Shown one piece after another: positions 8,104 through 15,330 of a stretch of DNA of 64,000 nt. The notes under the pieces are model-generated. The model worked only from the letters and a program-made list of their open reading frames with translations. It searched no databases and was not told the DNA's origin. The DNA lies in contig CAWFIT010000016.1 in assembly GCA_963815965.1 (NCBI GenBank), positions 61,035 through 125,034 of the forward strand, read 5' to 3'. Position 1 is the first letter of the stretch, and each line of letters opens with the position of its first letter. The position numbers and the translations under genes were made by a program. The stretch comes from DASVFB01 sp963815965 (GTDB lineage Bacteria; Actinomycetota; Thermoleophilia; Gaiellales; Gaiellaceae).

Positions 8104-8732
8104 GCGACGTTCCCGCAGTTCGCGCATCCGATGCCGAGCGCGAGCGAGTCGTCGAGCAGTTGCGCGACGCCTCGGCCGAGGGGCGGCTGACGCTCGAGGA
8201 GTTCGTCGAGCGGATGACGAACGCGTACGAGGCTCGCACGCACGCCGAGCTCGAGGTACTTACGCGCGACCTTCCGACCGTCGGTGGCGCCGCAGTCAGC
8301 CCTGCGTCACGCAGGCGGCCGACGCGGATCCTGTTCTCGCTCTTCGGCTCGACCGAGCGTGAGGGCCGCATCCGCGTGCGGCGGCGAGTGACGTGCGTCG
8401 CGGTGTTCGGCAACATCGATCTAGACCTGCGGCAGGCGACGTTCGAGCGGGACGTGGTCACGGTCTTCCTCTTCGGTGCGTTCGCGGCAGCCGACGTGTA
8501 CGTCCCAGAGGGCGTCGAGGTCGATATGCGCGGGCTCTCGCTCTTCGGGCACGCGCGGGCGAACGGCAACGATCCGCCGCCGCGCCCCGGTACGCCGCTC
8601 GTGCGCGTCTTCGCGATCTCGCTCTGGGCCGGGATCGACGCCTGGCGCGTGCCGCTGGCATGGGCGCAGCGCAAGTGGCGTGACGTGATCAAAGGGATCA
8701 GGAACGAGGAGCACAAGCAACTCGGCGCCTGA
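8100..8732 (+). CDS. DUF1707 (SHOCT-like) domain protein with LiaF-like C-terminal domain
   Basis: A 210-residue protein. Residues 5-60 form a DUF1707 domain (VRASDAERERVVEQLRDA, then GRLTLEEFVERMTNAYEA), a short helical module common in actinobacteria. After a basic linker, residues ~90-165 resemble the C-terminal LiaF/DUF2154 cell-wall-stress domain (CVAVFGNIDLDLR, VTVFLFGAFAAADVYVPEGV). The last 30 residues are amphipathic (VPLAWAQRKWRDVIK), and there is no membrane segment. Such proteins are linked to envelope-stress responses in related families; the role here is inferred. Confidence 0.8.
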   Translation: MSDVPAVRASDAERERVVEQLRDASAEGRLTLEEFVERMTNAYEARTHAELEVLTRDLPTVGGAAVSPASRRRPTRILFSLFGSTEREGRIRVRRRVTCVAVFGNIDLDLRQATFERDVVTVFLFGAFAAADVYVPEGVEVDMRGLSLFGHARANGNDPPPRPGTPLVRVFAISLWAGIDAWRVPLAWAQRKWRDVIKGIRNEEHKQLGA

Positions 8733-8743
8733 CCCTGGACCGT

Positions 8744-8749
8744 TACCCT
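8744..8749 (+). promoter_or_regulatory. -10 element of leaderless gene at 8756
   Basis: TACCCT, six bases before the ATG at 8756. No Shine-Dalgarno sequence between. Confidence 0.5.
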
Positions 8750-8755
8750 CAGGGC

Positions 8756-9052
8756 ATGGAAGGCGGCGGCTTCGGTTTTCCACTCGGAGGAGATCCCGAG
8801 GATCTCTTGCGCGGCCTCCGCGAGTTCGCCGAGCAGCAGGCCGAGACGGTGCAGGAGGCGCAGCGCGAGCAGTTCGCGACGCTGACCCTGAACACCGCCG
8901 TCGACCTCACCGCAGCGGCGCTGAAGCGCATGTCGGTCGAAGGGCCGATCGACGCGCAGGCGATCGCGCTTCGCGATGCGATGCGTGTGCTGTTCCCCGA
9001 GGCGGTGGCGCTCGTGAGCGCAGCACGCCAAGGGTTCATGCGCGAGGGCTAG
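8756..9052 (+). CDS. Small helical protein of unknown function
   Basis: A 98-residue protein with a glycine-rich start (MEGGGFGFPLGGDPEDLL) followed by a helix rich in Gln/Glu (FAEQQAETVQEAQREQFATL) and a second helix ending LVSAARQGFMREG. No membrane segment, signal peptide or recognisable motif. The ATG directly follows a TACCCT-N6 element. Its TAG stop forms part of the TAGACT in front of the proline dehydrogenase gene. Confidence 0.55.
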   Translation: MEGGGFGFPLGGDPEDLLRGLREFAEQQAETVQEAQREQFATLTLNTAVDLTAAALKRMSVEGPIDAQAIALRDAMRVLFPEAVALVSAARQGFMREG

Positions 9053-9055
9053 ACT
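9050..9055 (+). promoter_or_regulatory. Possible -10 element for proline dehydrogenase gene
   Basis: TAGACT, 12 bases before the ATG at 9068. The spacing is longer than in the other leaderless genes, so a leader of about 5 nt is expected. Confidence 0.3.
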
Positions 9056-9067
9056 CGGCGCGCCGAT

Positions 9068-9997
9068 ATGGCGCTATTCGATCAAGCGATCGTCCGACTC
9101 CTGCCGGCGATGCCGCGTCCGGTCGTGCGCCGGATCTCGTCCCGCTACATCGCCGGCGACTATCTGCCCGATGCCACGGCGACCGTCCGCGCGCTGAACG
9201 AGCAGGGCAAGCTCGCCACGATCGACGTCCTCGGCGAGGAGATCACCAACGAAGGGGAGACGCACGTGATCGCCCGTGCGTACGAGGAGGTGCTCAGCGA
9301 GATTGCCCGCCGGCATCTCCTCTCGAACGTCAGCGTCAAGCCGACGGCGCTCGGACTCGGCCTCGACTACGGCCTCTGCCGCGAGAACCTCAGGCGGCTA
9401 CTCGGCTTCGCGCGGATTCGCGGGAACTTCGTGCGCATCGACATGGAGGACGCCAGGACGACCGATGCGACGCTCGACCTCTATCGCGAGTTGCGCGCGG
9501 AGGGCTTCGACAACGTCGGCATCGTGCTTCAGGCGTCACTCAAGCGCACGGTCGCCGACGTCGACGACCTTGCACCGCTGAAGCCGAATGTGCGGCTGTG
9601 CAAGGGGATCTACGTCGAGACGCCGAGCATCCAGTACCGCGACGACAACAACGTCAGGACCAGCTTCCTGCGCTCGCTCGAAGCCCTGTTCGACGCGGGT
9701 TGCTACGTCGGCGTGGCTACGCACGACGACTACCTCGTCCTCGCCGCCGAGCGGCTCGCGTTCGAACGAACGCTTGCGCACGACGACTTCGAGTTCCAGA
9801 TGCTGCTCGGCGTGCGCCCTGAGCTCGGAGACAAAATCGTTTCGCGGTACCACAAGCTCCGCCTCTACGTTCCGTTCGGCGACTACTGGTACGAGTACTC
9901 GCTCCGTCGCTTGCAGGAGAACCCGAGCATTGCCGGCTACATCGCGTCGGACACGGTCGGGCGCGTTCTGCATCCCGGCCGCAACGGCTCGACATGA
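9068..9997 (+). CDS. Proline dehydrogenase (monofunctional PRODH)
   Basis: A 309-residue FAD enzyme that oxidises proline to 1-pyrroline-5-carboxylate, feeding electrons to the respiratory chain. The TIM-barrel motifs of the family are present: NVSVKPTALGLGLD, FVRIDMEDARTTD, RLCKGIYVETPSIQYRD, VGVATHDDYLV, FEFQMLLGVRP, LRLYVPFGDYWYEYSLRRL. The length is that of the short PutB-type enzyme lacking the P5C dehydrogenase half; no dehydrogenase partner lies in the window. A 44-residue lipoprotein gene begins in its stop codon. Confidence 0.92.
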   Translation: MALFDQAIVRLLPAMPRPVVRRISSRYIAGDYLPDATATVRALNEQGKLATIDVLGEEITNEGETHVIARAYEEVLSEIARRHLLSNVSVKPTALGLGLDYGLCRENLRRLLGFARIRGNFVRIDMEDARTTDATLDLYRELRAEGFDNVGIVLQASLKRTVADVDDLAPLKPNVRLCKGIYVETPSIQYRDDNNVRTSFLRSLEALFDAGCYVGVATHDDYLVLAAERLAFERTLAHDDFEFQMLLGVRPELGDKIVSRYHKLRLYVPFGDYWYEYSLRRLQENPSIAGYIASDTVGRVLHPGRNGST

Positions 9998-10128
9998 GAT
10001 GCCGCGCGCTCGCGCTGCTCGTCGCCGCGCTCGTGCTCGCCGGCTGCGGATCGGCTACGCAGCGGAACGAGCCGACGCTACCGCGCCTGCACGCGAACTC
10101 GAATCAGTATCCCGACGACGCGCGCTGA
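9994..10128 (+). CDS. Tiny lipoprotein (44 residues)
   Basis: The ATG at 9994 overlaps the proline dehydrogenase stop (ATGA). The product begins MRCRALALLVAALVLAGCGS, a complete lipoprotein signal peptide with lipobox LAGC (Cys at 18), followed by only 26 polar residues ending NQYPDDAR. The signal peptide is of textbook quality, which argues that the frame is real despite its size. No family is recognised. It could be a small envelope peptide co-expressed with proline oxidation. Confidence 0.55.
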   Translation: MRCRALALLVAALVLAGCGSATQRNEPTLPRLHANSNQYPDDAR

Positions 10129-10132
10129 CGCG

Positions 10133-10264
10133 CTAACGATGGGACTGCAGCGAGCGCGACGGCGCCGGCTTCACGTGTGTGTTCGGCGCCGGGACCGTGA
10201 TCGCGGCGATGACGACCGCTGCGATGAGCGCGAGCGGGATCAGCAGTTTCGCCAACAGCGGCAC
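10133..10264 (-). CDS. Possible 43-residue single-pass membrane peptide
   Basis: A short minus-strand frame from GTG at 10264 to TAG. Residues ~3-25 form one strong hydrophobic segment (LLAKLLIPLALIAAVVIAAI) followed by a Pro-rich tail (VPAPNTHVKPAPSRS). TAGCTT lies seven bases before the GTG, the same arrangement as the leaderless genes here. Supported by composition and promoter geometry only. Confidence 0.4.
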   Translation of the reverse strand: MPLLAKLLIPLALIAAVVIAAITVPAPNTHVKPAPSRSLQSHR

Positions 10265-10271
10265 GGTCGGG

Positions 10272-10277
10272 AAGCTA
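10272..10277 (-). promoter_or_regulatory. -10 element of the small membrane peptide gene
   Basis: TAGCTT on the minus strand, seven bases before the GTG at 10264. The rest of the interval 10278-10360 shows nothing recognisable. Confidence 0.3.
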
Positions 10278-10360
10278 CGCCCTCGAGATGATGGTTTCGT
10301 TAGGGAGGCGACAGGCCATCGACTTCGGCTTGTGTCCGGCGGACCCGGGATGAAACCCCA

Positions 10361-11068
10361 CTACGGTTTTTGCGCGAGAAGCGTGAACTTGCCCGGGACC
10401 TTCGAGGGCAGGCGGCGCCAGGAGCTCGTCGCGGGGTACTCCTCGAGTTGGCGGACGACGAGCCCGGCCCCGGCGAGCGCCGTGACCACCTGCCCAAGTC
10501 GCCACAGACGCTCGATCTTTTCCTCTGTCGCGGGCGGGCCGGTCAGCTCGAAGTGCGCCCAGCCGCGATAGGCGTGAAGCTCCTCGTCGAAGTAGTCCTC
10601 GCGCCAGCGCAGCGACTCGTCGACGCACTGGACCACCGGGTGCTCCTCGTGCAACAGGAGATCGCCGCCGCTCCGCAAGGAGGCGGCGATGCCGCTCGCC
10701 CACGGGGCGAGATCGTGCAGCCAGACGAGCACCCCGTCCGCCGTGTACACGAGGTCGAACCGGCCGCGCTTCAGCTCTGACGGAAGGTCGTGCACGTCCG
10801 CTTGCACCCACGCGATGTCGGGCCAGCGTTCGCGAGCAACTTCGAGCGCCTCGCTCGAGATGTCGACGCCGGTGACGAACGCGCCGAGCTCGGCGAGCTC
10901 GGCCGTGGACTCGCCTGTCGCGCATTGCAGGTGCAGCACCCGACGGTCCTCGAGATCCCCGAGAGCGGTGCGCACCACCTGGGGGAGGCCGAGCTGCCCT
11001 TGCATCGCCTCCGCGCGCCGGCGATGAATCTCGTTCCACGCGCGCATGTTCTTATCGGTTGGTTCCAT
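10361..11068 (-). CDS. Class I SAM-dependent methyltransferase
   Basis: A 235-residue methyltransferase. SAM motif I is VLHLQCATGESTAEL (residues ~44-58), a slightly unusual QCATGE form, followed by VTGVDISSEALEVA and LVYTADGVLVWL. The second half (HEEHPVVQCVDESL, YRGWAHFELTGPP) is typical of a family of actinobacterial small-molecule methyltransferases with unknown substrates. The ATG at 11068 overlaps the stop of the upstream reductase (TGATG); a GTG one codon earlier is possible. Third gene of an operon reading from 12077. Confidence 0.8.
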   Translation of the reverse strand: MEPTDKNMRAWNEIHRRRAEAMQGQLGLPQVVRTALGDLEDRRVLHLQCATGESTAELAELGAFVTGVDISSEALEVARERWPDIAWVQADVHDLPSELKRGRFDLVYTADGVLVWLHDLAPWASGIAASLRSGGDLLLHEEHPVVQCVDESLRWREDYFDEELHAYRGWAHFELTGPPATEEKIERLWRLGQVVTALAGAGLVVRQLEEYPATSSWRRLPSKVPGKFTLLAQKP

Positions 11069-11805
11069 CACGCAGGCAAAGAGAAGCCGCCGTCCACGAT
11101 GATCGTCTGGCCGCGGATCATCTCTGAGTGGGGGCCGCAGAGGAAGAGCACGGCGTCGGCGATGTCCCGCGCCTCGACCATGCGTCCCGCGGGCGTGCGC
11201 TCGGCGGCCTCGCGCAGCATCTCCTCCTTGTTCGGGAAGACGTCGAGAGCATCCGTCTTGACGACGCCGCCGGAGACCGCATTGACCCTGATGCCGCGCG
11301 GCGCGAGCTCCACGGCGAGGTAGCGCACGACCGACTCGAGTGCCGCCTTCGACGAGCCGACGAGGACGTAGTTGTCGAGCACGCGGAACGAGCCGAGGCT
11401 GGAGAGCCCGACGATCGCGGACCCGCGCGGCATCGACGGCACGGCTGCGCGGGCAAGGGAGAGCAGCGCACGGGCGTTCGCGGCGAGGGTCCAGTCCCAG
11501 TGCTTGTCCTCGGTCTCGAGCGCCGGGCGCGCGACGCCGGTAGCGGCGTTGTGAATGAGCGCGTCCAACGGGCCGAGCGCGGCGACCTCCTCGGCGACGC
11601 GCGTGGACGCGACGTTGCCGCGCACGAGCGTGGGCTCCGCGCCGCGCGCACGCAGCTCGTCGGCGACCGCCTCTGCGGCGGCGTCCTTGCGCATGTAGCC
11701 GACCGCCACGCGCCTCGCACCTTCGTCGGCGAAGCGCAGCGCGATCTCGCGGCCGATCCCGCGTGACCCCCCGGTCACGAAGACCGAGGCGCCGTCGAGC
11801 GTCAT
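11068..11805 (-). CDS. FabL-type enoyl-ACP reductase (SDR family)
   Basis: A 245-residue short-chain dehydrogenase. The cofactor motif TGGSRGIG is at residues 11-18. The active site has the enoyl-reductase spacing NYVLVGSSK (Tyr-x6-Lys), not the Tyr-x3-Lys of ordinary SDRs. The segment VNAVSGGVVKTDALDVFPN with TPAGRMVEARDIADAV and MIRGQTIIVDGGFS closely follows Bacillus FabL, which reduces enoyl-ACP with NADPH in the last step of fatty-acid elongation. It is coupled on both sides (4-bp overlaps). It matters here because the FabI gene at the other end of the window is frameshifted. Confidence 0.8.
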   Translation of the reverse strand: MTLDGASVFVTGGSRGIGREIALRFADEGARRVAVGYMRKDAAAEAVADELRARGAEPTLVRGNVASTRVAEEVAALGPLDALIHNAATGVARPALETEDKHWDWTLAANARALLSLARAAVPSMPRGSAIVGLSSLGSFRVLDNYVLVGSSKAALESVVRYLAVELAPRGIRVNAVSGGVVKTDALDVFPNKEEMLREAAERTPAGRMVEARDIADAVLFLCGPHSEMIRGQTIIVDGGFSLPA

Positions 11806-12077
11806 CTGTGCCGGAGCGGCTCGTCCGCCGGCGCCGAGCTCGGGATCTCCTCCCAGCCCGGCTTCGAGCGCGGCTCGCGCGGGCCTTCCTCCGCCTTCGA
11901 AGACGCGTAGCCGAGCCGGTCGAGCACGTCCATCTTCTCCTCGCCGTACTTACGCACGGGATCGTCCTCGGGCAGGTCGGCGATCAGTCCCTTTACCCGC
12001 GCGCGCAGCTGGTAGGCGAAGTGCGGAGTCGCGGGGCCGACGAGCGCGTCGATGTCATCGCGTGTGATCTCGGCCAC
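11802..12077 (-). CDS. Conserved small protein of unknown function
   Basis: A 91-residue protein, first gene of the operon with the FabL-like reductase and the methyltransferase. The N-terminal 55 residues are ordered (ITRDDIDALVGPATPHFAYQ, then LPEDDPVRKYGEEKMDVLDRL); the tail is charged and Pro-rich, probably disordered. The GTG start at 12077 has no Shine-Dalgarno sequence but TAGGCT six bases upstream. I know of no function. Confidence 0.65.
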   Translation of the reverse strand: MAEITRDDIDALVGPATPHFAYQLRARVKGLIADLPEDDPVRKYGEEKMDVLDRLGYASSKAEEGPREPRSKPGWEEIPSSAPADEPLRHR

Positions 12078-12083
12078 TCGGAA

Positions 12084-12089
12084 AGCCTA
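12084..12089 (-). promoter_or_regulatory. -10 element of leaderless operon 12077-10361
   Basis: TAGGCT on the minus strand, six bases before the GTG at 12077. The divergent gene has its own element nine bases away. Confidence 0.55.
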
Positions 12090-12097
12090 ACCATCGC

Positions 12098-12103
12098 TAG
12101 GGT
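12098..12103 (+). promoter_or_regulatory. -10 element of leaderless EamA gene
   Basis: TAGGGT, six bases before the ATG at 12110. Confidence 0.5.
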
Positions 12104-12109
12104 CGCGCG

Positions 12110-12999
12110 ATGCTGCGACGCCGTACCGCCGAACTGATGCTTCTGACAACGGTTCTGCTTTGGGCGCTCAACTTCACCGTGACGAAGTACGTGCTCGAAC
12201 ACGGCTTCCAGCCGCTCGCGTACTCGACCGTGCGCTACGGCATGGCCACGATCATCTTCACGTGGTTCACGTTCGGCGTCGAGGGATCGTTCCGCGTGCG
12301 CCGGCGCGACATCCCGCTCATCGTCGGCGCGGCGGCGCTCGGGATCTGGCTCAACCAGCTCTCGTACGTCTACGCGCTGACGTACACGAACGCGTCGACG
12401 GTGGCGCTGATCCTCGGCGCGACGCCGATCTTCGTGGCGCTGATCGCGTTCGCCGTCGGGCTCGAGCGGTTGCATGCTGGGTTCTGGGTCGCAGCCGTTG
12501 TGTCGTTCGGCGGCGTGGCGCTGATCGCGCTCGGCAACGAGGGCGGAGTCTCGGGGAGCATCAAAGGGGATCTGCTCGGCGTCGCGACGGCGGCGACGTG
12601 GGCGGCGTACACCGTCGCGATCGCGCCGCTGATGCGGAGCTACTCGCCGTACCGGATCAGCGCGCTCGTGCTCGCCGATTGGCTGGGTCGCAATCGCGAT
12701 CACGGGCATCCAGCAGACGGCGAGCCAGTCGTTCGACTTCAGCGCGCTCGGTGTGGCTCTGTCTCGTGTACGCGATCCTCGGGCCGCTCGTGCTGACGAA
12801 CATCCTCTGGTTCAAGGCCGTCGACCGGGTCGGGCCGTCGCGTGCAGCGCTCGTCGCGAACCTGCAGCCGTTCATCGCAGCGTTGTTCGCGCTCGTGCTG
12901 CTTCGCGAGACGATGACGTGGATTCAGGTCGTCGGCGGCCTGCTGATCGGCGGCGGGATCTTCCTCGCGCGCAGACCGCGCGCTGTGGCTGCTACCTGA
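12110..12999 (+). pseudogene. EamA/DMT-family transporter with two frameshifts
   Basis: The reading frame begins MLRRRTAELMLLTTVLLWAL and continues as a ten-helix drug/metabolite exporter of the EamA family for about 188 residues (one EamA repeat and the start of the second). The frame then breaks at about 12677: the expected AIGWVAIAITGIQQT continues in the +1 frame. It breaks again at about 12750, after which VWLCLVYAILGPLVL continues to the proper C terminus (VVGGLLIGGGIFLARR) in a third frame. Each break is one extra base. Restoring both would give a normal protein of about 295 residues. Either a recent pseudogene or two sequencing errors 73 bp apart. It converges with the next gene, overlapping by 8 bp. 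Confidence 0.75.
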
Positions 13000-13981
13000 C
13001 CCAGAGCTGGTCGAGCAGCACGCCCCAGAGCGGGTGGTACTGGTAGTTGCCGACGCGCTTCGATACGAGGTCGAGGTCACTCGGCGTGTGCGTCGGCACC
13101 ACCGCGGCAAGGCCCGTCGCGTCGCGATCGACCTCAGCCCACAGTTTCGCGGCGGCGCTTTGGTCCCGCGCCTGCACCGCGGTTGCGCGCTTGAGCTTGG
13201 CTTCGAACTCAGGTGAGCAGAACCGGGAACCGTTGATCGCAGGATCGCAGGCCGTGGAGCATGAGACGAGCGCGAAGAAGTTGGATGCTGCGGGGTAGTC
13301 CGCAAACCAGGCGTTGAAACCGGCTTGTGGCGTTCGGCGGTGCTTCATTAAGCGCGGTGGAGTAGGCGTCGCTGGGGATGGTCTTCGCGGATACGCGGTA
13401 GCCGAGACGCGTGAGTGTTGAGCGTACGAGGTCGAGTTGCATCTTGTCTTCAGGCCTGTCCGTGCCCCAGATGACGACGCGCGCTCCAGCCGTCCCGCTT
13501 TGTCGAACGAGTTCGCGTCGGCAACGACGTGGCGAGGTTGGGCACGAGTTGCGCTCCGTCACTGCCGCCCACGTACTTGAAGCCGACCAGACCGTCGTTC
13601 GTCACGGTGAGGACCCGCCAGGTGGACGGTACGTACGCAGTCGCCGATCGTCTTCTCGGGCAGCAGGTCGTCGACGGTCGCCGGTGTGCATGCCCATGCG
13701 CACGCGGAGCTCGGCCCCTCGGGCCACGCATGCGCGGCGAGCCCGCGTTGCCCGTCGGCTGCCGCAGCGGCGGCGTCTCGAGCGCGCGGGAAGACGTAGA
13801 AGAATGCGTCGCCCTGTGTGTCCACTTCCTCGCCGCCGTGCGCGGCGAAGGCCTCGCGCAAGAGGCGCTGGTGCTCGGCGAGCACGCCGCCGTATCGGTC
13901 TCGAAGCAGCTTCAGCAGCTGCGTCGACCCCTCCACGTCGGTGAACGGAAAGGTGACTGTGCCCCGGGGCCGCTGGCTCAC
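12992..13981 (-). pseudogene. Remnant of a nucleotide-cyclase / ABC substrate-binding-protein fusion
   Basis: The 5' end encodes the start of a class III adenylate/guanylate cyclase domain: GTVTFPFTDVEGSTQLLK with the first metal Asp and VDTQGDAFFYVF with the second. The frame shifts at about 13715 (RVRMGMHTG lies in another frame). After a gap in which most of the protein is missing, pieces of a family-5 solute-binding protein appear in different frames: LTVTNDGLVGFKYVGG near 13600, ARVVIWGTDRPEDKMQLDLV near 13480, then FNAWFADYPAASNFFA through a well conserved C terminus, KRVGNYQYHPLWGVLLDQLW. The whole is about a third of the expected length, with at least three breaks, so it is decayed and not merely mis-sequenced. 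Start GTG at 13981. Confidence 0.75.
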
Positions 13982-13986
13982 GCCGT

Positions 13987-13992
13987 ACAGTA
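13987..13992 (-). promoter_or_regulatory. -10 element of the decayed cyclase gene
   Basis: TACTGT on the minus strand, five bases before the GTG at 13981. Confidence 0.35.
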
Positions 13993-14021
13993 AGCGCCGC
14001 TCCCGCGTGCTCTGTCAAGAC

Positions 14022-14387
14022 TCACTCGGGCCTATGGCTCACCGCCTCGATGTTGTTGCCATCGGCGTCGTGCACGTAGGCCGCGTAGTACGTCTCGTGG
14101 TAGTGCGGCCGCAGGCCGGGAGCGCCGTTGTCCTTGCCGCCCGCGGCGATGGCGGCTTTGTGGAACGCGTCCACCGCTGCGCGGTCCTTGGCGCTCAGCG
14201 CGACATGGGTAGCGCCTCTGTCCGAGCTCGTGCCGATCCAGAAGTCGGGAATCCCCTCGCCGGTCCCGAAGCCCGCGGCCTCGTCGAACTCCATCTGCAC
14301 CGAATAGCCGAGCGGCGCGAGCGCCTGCGCGTAGAAGCTCTTGGCTTGCTCCAAATCGCCGACGTTCGCCGTGACGTGGTCGATCAT
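14022..14387 (-). CDS. VOC-family (glyoxalase/dioxygenase fold) protein
   Basis: A 121-residue single VOC domain (MIDHVTANVGDLEQAKSFYA at the N terminus, RPHYHETYYAAYVHDADGNN near the C terminus). It resembles lactoylglutathione-lyase-like proteins, with candidate metal ligands at the N-terminal His and the HYHETY/DADGNNIE region. The substrate is unknown. Unlike most genes here it has a strong Shine-Dalgarno sequence (GAGGAGG, five bases before the ATG), so it is translated from a leadered mRNA. Confidence 0.8.
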   Translation of the reverse strand: MIDHVTANVGDLEQAKSFYAQALAPLGYSVQMEFDEAAGFGTGEGIPDFWIGTSSDRGATHVALSAKDRAAVDAFHKAAIAAGGKDNGAPGLRPHYHETYYAAYVHDADGNNIEAVSHRPE

Positions 14388-14424
14388 CGCTCCTCCTCGA
14401 GACGAATTGCGTGTCGCCGTCATC

Positions 14425-15287
14425 ATGACGGCCGTGCGCCGGCAGATCGAGCAGATTGTCGGCGCGCGTGTCGCGGCCCTCGAGCACGTCGAGGGCCGCG
14501 GGTACACGCATGCCGGGCGGCACCGCGCCTTCCTCGACGACGGTCGCACGTTCTTCGTGAAGTCCGCGGTCGACGAGCTCAGCGCCGGCTGGCTTCGTGT
14601 CGAGATCGCGGTCTACACGGCGCTGCGCGGGTTGTTTCTCCCGGAATTTCACGGTTGGGCCGAGCGCGACGGGCTGCCGCTGATCGTGCTCGAAGACCTC
14701 GGCAGCGCGCACTGGCCGCCGCCGTGGCGCGAAGGGGACGTCGACGCGGTGATGCAGGCGCTCGCGGAGATCTCGGCAACTGCCCTGCCGGAGGGACTCG
14801 AGCGCGTTCCGCGCGATGAGCTTGCCCGCGAGTGGCGCGAGGTCGAACGCGACCCTGCTCCATTTCTCGACGCGGGCTTCTGCACGCACGCGTGGCTCGC
14901 CGAGAACCTGCCGGCGTTGCGCGACGCCGCCGAACGCGCACCCTTCGAAGGAGACGACCTTCTGCACCTCGACGTCCGGAGCGACAACATTGCTCTGCGC
15001 GAGGGCCGCGCGCTCCTCATCGATTGGAACTGGGCGTGCGCCGGCAATGCACTTCTCGACGTGTTGGGTGGGCGCCGTCGCTGCACAACGAGGGAGGCCC
15101 GGCGCCGGATGACTTCGTCGCAGGGCCGGGAGTCGCCGAGTTCGCCGCTGCACTCGCGGGCTTCTGGGCCGCCCGCGTCGGCCTGCCTGCGCCGCCGACC
15201 GGTCCGCGCGTCCGCCAGGGTCAGCGCAAACAGCTTGCAGTCGCGCTGCCGTGGGCATGCCGTCTGCTCGGGATCGAGGAGCCGTGA
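14425..15287 (+). pseudogene. Aminoglycoside-phosphotransferase-fold kinase with one frameshift
   Basis: The ATG at 14425 opens an APH/choline-kinase-fold protein: HAGRHRAFLDDGRTFFVKSA (Lys of the nucleotide site), LPLIVLEDLGSAHW (hinge), LLHLDVRSDNIALREGRALL (catalytic HxDxxxxN) and LIDWNWA (DFG-equivalent Asp). After ALLDV at about 15061 one base seems to be missing: WAPSLHNEGGPAPDDFVAG and the C terminus LAVALPWACRLLGIEEP continue in the -1 frame to a stop at 15287. As sequenced, the first frame stays open straight into the downstream exporter, producing a spurious 844-codon fusion. The substrate is unknown. Either a sequencing indel or a recent inactivation. Confidence 0.75.
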
Positions 15288-15317
15288 CCGACGTGCATTC
15301 ACTTCAGCGCCCACGGG

Positions 15318-15323
15318 TAGCGT
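15318..15323 (+). promoter_or_regulatory. -10 element of leaderless exporter gene
   Basis: TAGCGT, seven bases before the ATG at 15331. Confidence 0.45.
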
Positions 15324-15330
15324 TGTGAAT

